Assembly: GCA_051453625.1 (NCBI GenBank)
Contig: JBOZIK010000001.1
Coordinates: forward strand, 55,988,697 to 56,020,956
DNA from: Welwitschia mirabilis
Lineage: Eukaryota; Gnetophyta; Gnetopsida; Welwitschiales
DNA: 32,260 nt
Direction of reading: 5' to 3'
A program made the position numbers and the translations under genes. The notes beneath the pieces are model-generated. The model did not search any database. It had not been told where the DNA came from and saw only the letters and a program-made list of their open reading frames with translations. Each line of letters begins with the position of its first letter. Position 1 is the first letter of the stretch. Shown here in pieces: positions 28,211 through 32,260 of this stretch.

Positions 28211-28655
28211 TGTTGATATGTGAAGCCAAATTTAATATTTTGTAATGTCCCTAATGTTATATTTTACGTTGGTCGCACTTTAATATTGTAAAAGGAGGTT
28301 TCTATTTTAAAACCATCCTCGAGGGTGTTAGATAGAGATGGGACATGTGTCAAGAGAGGGATGATACCCTCTTTAGGGTTTTTGCTTGTAACCCTTGGCC
28401 TATTCAATAGTGGTATGAGGGTTGTTTGTATAATATAGGAAGAGAGTCGATAGAGTTTTGTGAGGCATTCTTGCCTGAAGGTTGTTGTTGGCTTGAAGCA
28501 TGTTCTTAGCTTGTAATCTTTGAAGAAGATAACAGAGCTCTACATTGCCTTCCCGTGGTTTTTCCCTTCATTAGGGTTTTCCACGTAAATCATTATGTCT
28601 CTGTGTTCTCTTGTTGCTTCCCTTAATCGCTTAATTGTTGTGCATTTTTGTAACA
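28211..28655 (+). repeat. 5' LTR of the Tork copia (445 bp)
   Basis: It begins TGTTGATATGTGAAGCCAAA and ends TTTTTGTAACA, one base before the primer site. It contains TATAATATA (28429-28437) as a possible TATA box and GGGTTTTCCACGTAAATC near the 3' end. It is homologous to the LTR at 12100-12558. Confidence 0.85.
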
Positions 28656-28656
28656 C

Positions 28657-28672
28657 TTGGTATCGGAGCATT
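28657..28672 (+). other. Primer binding site of the Tork copia
   Basis: TTGGTATCGGAGCATTAGG matches the initiator tRNA-Met-type PBS with one change (A to G) in the TATCAGAGC core. Confidence 0.85.
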
Positions 28673-28755
28673 AGGTTTGAAATTTACACGCTTTGGCGAT
28701 AAGCTTCGTGTCCGTACAACACGTTTGGCATCCGTTTGTATAGTCGTACAGTTAA

Positions 28756-29520
28756 ATGATGATGGAGCGTTTGCAAACGAGTGACTGACTATTCAAAGCT
28801 GAGAACTAGGGTGTATGGGAGATTCTGATGGAAGACATCCTTTGCCAAAATGAATGTGACGTTGTCCTAAAGACAAAAGCAAATACAAAGGCAACATCTA
28901 GACTTTCTGACGCAGAATGGCTGAAGAAGTACCCTCACAATGAGTGGAAAAAACTTGACAGAAGGGCGGTTTCGTTGATACGGTCATGACTTGGTAATGG
29001 GATTATTCAATCCCATAGCAAGATTCCTGCAACAACTGAAATGTGGCAGATTTGGATGCAAAGGTATGATCAGCCTACTAGCATGAAACAACTTTATACT
29101 GTTAACAAGGTCTTCAAGATGAAAATGAAAGAAGGTGCATCTTTGCAAGCACACCTAGAGGAGATGAATGGCCTGTTCACACAGTTGAACGACCTGAAAT
29201 GACATTTGAAGATAACCTAAGGGTAATCGCGATTCTCAGATCCTTGCCTGATTCCTGGGATACTGTTTGCATTACCCTGATGACTGCCTCAGATACTATG
29301 TCGCGCCTAAATACTATAATTTCAAAGCTACTAGATGCGTACAAAACTAGGCTTGTTGAGTCTGTTAGAGAAGCCCTTGTTGTTCGTAAAGGATGTTCTC
29401 AGAATAGAGGAGGAGGACATTGGCAAAGCAACTGTCAACAAAAGCACTGAATGTTGGCACTACAAAAAGAAAGGCCACATATAAAAGGACTGCTACAACT
29501 TGAAAAATAAGCGTAAACAA
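28756..29520 (+). pseudogene. Tork copia gag
   Basis: ATG 28756 opens MMERLQTSD, a stop, LFKAEN, a stop, then GVWEILMEDILCQNECDVVL. The gag core follows: DAEWLKKYPHNEWKKLDRRA, WQIWMQRYDQPTSMKQLYTV and MKEGASLQAHLEEMNGLF. Near 29196 the frame shifts, and 29199-29450 continues NLRVIAILRSLPDSWDTVCI and LNTIISKLLDAYKTRLVES. Back in the first frame, 29452-29493 reads CWHYKKKGHI, stop, KDC: a zinc knuckle in which the second cysteine is tyrosine and one codon is a stop. The pattern is that of a plant Tnt1/Tork-type gag. It cannot give a full-length protein. Confidence 0.82.
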
Positions 29521-30403
29521 AAAAAGGATGTAACCAGCAAAACCAAGAACGGGGATTAGCGTTGAATGCAGAAGAAGATGTTGATGTTGTGTTGATTGTA
29601 GACGCACAAGACGTAAATGATTCCAATACTCTTGTCCTGATATTTGGATTCTAGATTCTGGTGCTTCTTTTCATGTTTGTCTAAATGTTTCGATGTTTTC
29701 TTCATATAACAAAGTTTCAGAGAAATATGTATATCGAGGGGATGATCGAAGTTGTGAGATCAAAGGAATTGGGTCTGTAATGCTGTAAGGAAGAGACACC
29801 AGAAAATTGCTTCTTAAAGATCTTAGACATGTGTCTCAACTTGCTAAAACTTAATCTCAGTAGGTCAATTAGATGTTGCTAGTTGTTCATTCTTCTTTGG
29901 CGTAGGTGGCTGGAAAGTGACGAACGTTCCCATAGTGTTGGCACGAGCACAGAAACAAGGAATCTTGTACACTCTGCATGTTGATGTTGTAAAGCACAGT
30001 GGTGTTATTGCAAGCGATGAGGACGTATCTCTTTGGCAAGGACATCTCAGTGAAACTAGCATAAAGGTTCTGAGTTCTAAACACTGACTTTCAAAGTTTG
30101 ATTCTATTTATCTATATTTCCGTAAGATTGTGCTATCACAAAAGCAAAATGTGTAAACTTCAAGATATATATTTCTGAGAATAAATGCAGTCAAAAGTTA
30201 TATTTATTCCGATGTTGTTGGGGATATGATAGTAACTTCTTTTGGTGGAGCGTCGTATTTTGTCATTTTTGTTGATAACTTCAGTCGAAAAACTTGGTTG
30301 TTTCTGATTCTCTCGAAAGATAAAGTCTTTGATATCTTCAAACAATTTAAAGCTAGAGTGGAAAATGAATCAATCTGTAAAATTAAATGCCTGGTGACAA
30401 ATA
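29521..30403 (+). pseudogene. Tork copia protease, pre-integrase and truncated integrase
   Basis: The protease active site is intact: IWILDSGASFHVC, with Asp-Ser-Gly at 29655-29663, followed by YVYRGDDRSCEIKGIGSVML, a stop, and RKLLLKDLRHVSQL. Pre-integrase sequence reads QKQGILYTLHVDVVK and LWQGHLSETSIKVLSS (about 29950-30080). After stops and a poorly conserved stretch, the integrase core 30200-30400 reads YSDVVGDMIVTSFGGASYFV, VDNFSRKTWLFLILSKDKVF and KARVENESICKIKCLVTN. The first catalytic aspartate region is present. The frame stops just where the second aspartate would follow, because Sirevirus-B begins at 30404. Confidence 0.8.
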
Positions 30404-31687
30404 TGGAAGTCCTAGAGCAGGGTGAATAGGACTAATAATAAAAAACTCTAAACTAATTCTAGTCCTAGAATTTTAATCAGCCATGTATAAAAGGAAATTA
30501 ACTCAAAATAATGCAAGCAAAAATTAATCAGCACAAAGAATTTATAGTGGTTCGCAAATGTGCCTACTCCACTCTTTAGGGAGAGATAGATGAATCGTCT
30601 TCCCTGGTTCCTTTCAAGCTCTTCAACTGATGAATTTTTTGCTAATCATCAACCCCTTTTACAATTGTGATGATTTTAGGCTTATCATCAACCAAATACA
30701 CTTGGAGTCTTTTGAAGGCTTAGACTCAACCACAGAAATGAAAGAGAGAAAGGATATGTGCCGAAAGCACTAATGAAACAGGTTGCATACAATTCAAATT
30801 GATCAAACAAGGTAAGTACACTTTGATAATATCCAAGGTCAGACTACTGTTCATCAAAAATTATTAGTTTGCAAATGAACTGATTTCAGCCTTTTAAAGA
30901 AGGAAAATAAGGTGTTAGAGACTTGATAGAATGATCCTTCCAAGATCCATCCAATTTAGATCTCGTTTAATTTGATGCCAATCAAGTCCTAACCCCAGGG
31001 AATAATCTTCACTAATTAGCCTCAAAGATCGTGTTAGAGAATATGATTGTTGAATACCGTCGTGCGTTCCATCGAAGATGATCATTTTGCAACGATTTAG
31101 GAGCAAGGACGTTCTCCCTAAAATAGAGGGGTCGTACGTGCCTGAGAGGGCAACCATCCACCTCTAAGGAGTGTAGACGTTCACACTTCTGCAAATTGGA
31201 GACGTCCGCCCTTGGGAAAGTGGAGATGTCCGCCCCTATCAAAGGTGTAGACTAGTACAGAAAACCCAGACTGGAAGGGGTACATCCAGGGTATTTTGAG
31301 TGGGGACGTCCGCACCTGTCATTGGTCCTGTTTCTCGTTCAGAAAGGCTGAGAGGAGTGGGGACATCCAGTTTGCCTAAAGTGGGGACGTGCGCTCTTAT
31401 TTACTGAGCAGTCATGCATTTTTCCCGCAAGAAGAGGGGGCATCTGCCCTATTTAAGTGGGGACGTCTAACTTGCTTGAGTGAGGACGTCCGCACCTGTA
31501 AGTGGGCAACTTCCTTGCAAACTGACTGCAAGACGAGGGGACACTTGGGCTTCATGAAGTAAGGACGTCCTAGGTACTGAAGAATCTTGAGGACGTCCGT
31601 TTTCACAGAGCCTTACCAATATAGAAGATTGCCACCTTTTAAATCATCCTCACGTCTATTGGCATCACTGAAATCATTTACTCCACA
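30404..31687 (-). repeat. Complete 3' LTR of Sirevirus-B (1284 bp)
   Basis: On the minus strand it begins TGTGGAGTAAATGATTTCAG (from 31687) and ends with CCTATTCACCCTGCTCTAGG, then ACTTCCA, at 30404. TG..CA ends and the C-rich end are as in Sirevirus-A. About 31170-31610 carries the GACGTCC array (ACGTCC or ACGTGC cores near 31202, 31306, 31387, 31489, 31566 and 31595 among others). GCGAACCACTATAAATTCTT near 30545-30565 matches GCCGAACCACTATAAATTCT at 20122-20141 in the A 5' LTR. Confidence 0.88.
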
Positions 31688-31702
31688 ATCTCCCCCTTTT
31701 CA
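31688..31702 (-). other. Polypurine tract of Sirevirus-B
   Basis: On the minus strand GAAAAGGGGGAGATT immediately precedes the LTR start TGTGGAG. Confidence 0.88.
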
Positions 31703-32125
31703 ATGATGACAAACCCCTTGCCTATGAGAACACTGAGAAACAATAGAATCCCCCTGAAAGTGGTATTTTCATAAATTCTAAACCAATCAAATATTTCTCC
31801 CCAAAGTTGATATCCCTTGGTGTGAATTTGAGCATTTTGATAAGATAAGCAGTCATTATTTATCTCCCCCTTTTAGCATCATTGACCCTGAATATGAATT
31901 AGTAAACAAAGGATACCCATGAAAAGCATATGAACATAAATAACCACTTGAAAAACAGAATAAACTATAGCTTATATTAACTTCATGGTTCATCATACAT
32001 AAGAGCATAGACACAACAACTGACACTTCGACACTAACTAAAAACAACTACAGAAAGGGAAGACTAACTGAAACGAAAGATGATACAAAGACAAAGATAA
32101 GTAGAAGGATAAAACTAAAGAAAAT
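31703..32125 (-). other. Sirevirus-B 3' untranslated region
   Basis: Noncoding; it aligns with 27144-27617 of Sirevirus-A. It holds the extra PPT at 31861-31875. Confidence 0.7.
31861..31875 (-). other. Extra upstream polypurine tract of Sirevirus-B
   Basis: On the minus strand TAAAAGGGGGAGATA, in the context TCAATGATGC upstream, lies about 170 bp before the main PPT. Its core AAAAGGGGGAGAT is the same as that of the main tract. Multiple PPTs upstream of the 3' LTR are a reported Sirevirus feature. Confidence 0.75.
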
Positions 32126-32260
32126 TCAATCAGATTCCTCCACATTACCACTACTGCCACTGTTGCATGAAGTGGGGGCCACTTCCAACCCAAAGTCAAC
32201 CAAAGCTTTCTTAATCTTGCAGAGCTGAGAAGAAATCCTTTTAAGACATTTTTTTGAAGA
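32126..32260 (-). CDS. C-terminus of the Sirevirus-B envelope-like ORF (partial)
   Basis: On the minus strand, 44 codons plus a TGA stop (32126-32128) are open to the window edge. They read CLKRISSQLCKIKKALVDFG, then LEVAPTSCNSGSS, ending VEESD. The same C-terminus occurs in Sirevirus-A at 27009-27143 (WLKRISSQLPKIKKALVEFG ... KESD), so the stop and frame are confirmed by homology. The segment is a short amphipathic, coiled-coil-like tail. The function of these envelope-like proteins is unknown. Whether the rest of the ORF is intact cannot be seen. Confidence 0.65.
   Translation of the reverse strand, partial: SSKKCLKRISSQLCKIKKALVDFGLEVAPTSCNSGSSGNVEESD

Larger units (their letters stand above)
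28211..30403 (+). mobile_element. Tork-type Ty1/copia element (5' LTR to integrase), truncated by Sirevirus-B
   Basis: This is a plus-strand copia nested in the Sirevirus-A 3' LTR: 5' LTR 28211-28655, PBS, gag, zinc knuckle, protease with an intact DSG, pre-integrase and the first part of integrase. Homology stops abruptly at 30403, where the LTR of Sirevirus-B begins in the opposite orientation. The rest (integrase end, RT, RNase H, 3' LTR) is expected beyond the right window edge. The left target duplication would be ACACC (28206-28210) but its partner is out of view. Confidence 0.83.
30404..32260 (-). mobile_element. Sirevirus-type Ty1/copia element B, minus strand, 3' part
   Basis: The element is inserted head-on into the Tork integrase. 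In its own orientation it shows the C-terminus of the envelope-like ORF, a 3' UTR with an extra PPT, the main PPT and a complete 3' LTR. All of these are homologous to Sirevirus-A 27010-28210 and 18062-20288. The rest of the element lies to the right of the window. The candidate left target duplication is AAATA (30399-30403), with its partner out of view. Confidence 0.85.

Overview
This window reads as nuclear DNA from a seed plant with a large, repeat-rich genome. It is AT-rich, contains no complete intact gene, and is almost entirely decayed LTR retrotransposons of plant lineages (Ty3/gypsy Athila/Tat type, Ty1/copia Tork type, Ty1/copia Sirevirus type), plus two non-autonomous hAT-type DNA transposons. 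One clean host-gene exon is visible on the minus strand at 13566-13697: part of the PPC domain of an AHL (AT-hook motif nuclear-localized) protein. I cannot name the species. A gymnosperm or another large-genome plant would fit the nesting and a lone exon among repeats, but that is inference. Six runs of N interrupt the sequence (1008-1107, 2705-2804, 11510-11519, 16736-17394, 18910-19834, 23307-23406).

Layout. 1 to about 9.1 kb: one old plus-strand Athila/Tat-like gypsy element. Its gag, protease and pre-RT spacer are recognisable but full of stops and frameshifts. Reverse transcriptase, RNase H and integrase are missing. A plant-specific extra ORF remnant lies at 6.4-7.4 kb, followed by probable 3' UTR, polypurine tract and LTR sequence. 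Two hAT-type elements with GACTCG-rich subterminal arrays interrupt it: a 1.3 kb copy inside gag (918-2226) and an exactly 300 bp MITE (5576-5875) with a perfect 16 bp TIR and perfect 8 bp TSD.

9.1 to 12.6 kb: fragments of at least two copia elements (integrase at 9965-10260, an LTR end with primer binding site near 10.7-10.95 kb, integrase to RT at 11108-12000, an LTR at 12100-12558). 12.6 to 14.7 kb: low-copy-looking DNA with the AHL exon and several two-copy tandem repeats. 14.7 to 16 kb: the 5' part of another Tork-like copia (LTR end, primer binding site, gag). 16.0 to 18.06 kb: unassigned sequence and a 659 bp gap.

18.06 kb to the end: a three-level nest. Sirevirus-A (plus strand) has a 5' LTR, PBS, gag, protease, integrase, RT/RNase H, an envelope-like ORF, a PPT and a truncated 3' LTR. 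Its RT is split by a solo Tork-type LTR on the minus strand (24075-24449). Its 3' LTR is cut at 28210 by a Tork copia (28211-30403: LTR, PBS, gag, protease, integrase). That copia's integrase is in turn cut at 30403 by Sirevirus-B on the minus strand (30404 to the window end: 3' LTR, PPT, extra PPT, end of the envelope-like ORF).

None of the retrotransposon polyproteins here can be functional as written: active-site residues are deleted or substituted and frames are broken. I do not see a new molecular system. The most interesting points are the hAT-type family with GACTCG arrays, repeated GACGTC palindromes in the Sirevirus LTRs that reappear with a TATA box just upstream of the envelope-like ORF, the isolated AHL exon, and gap and duplication patterns that say something specific about the assembly.
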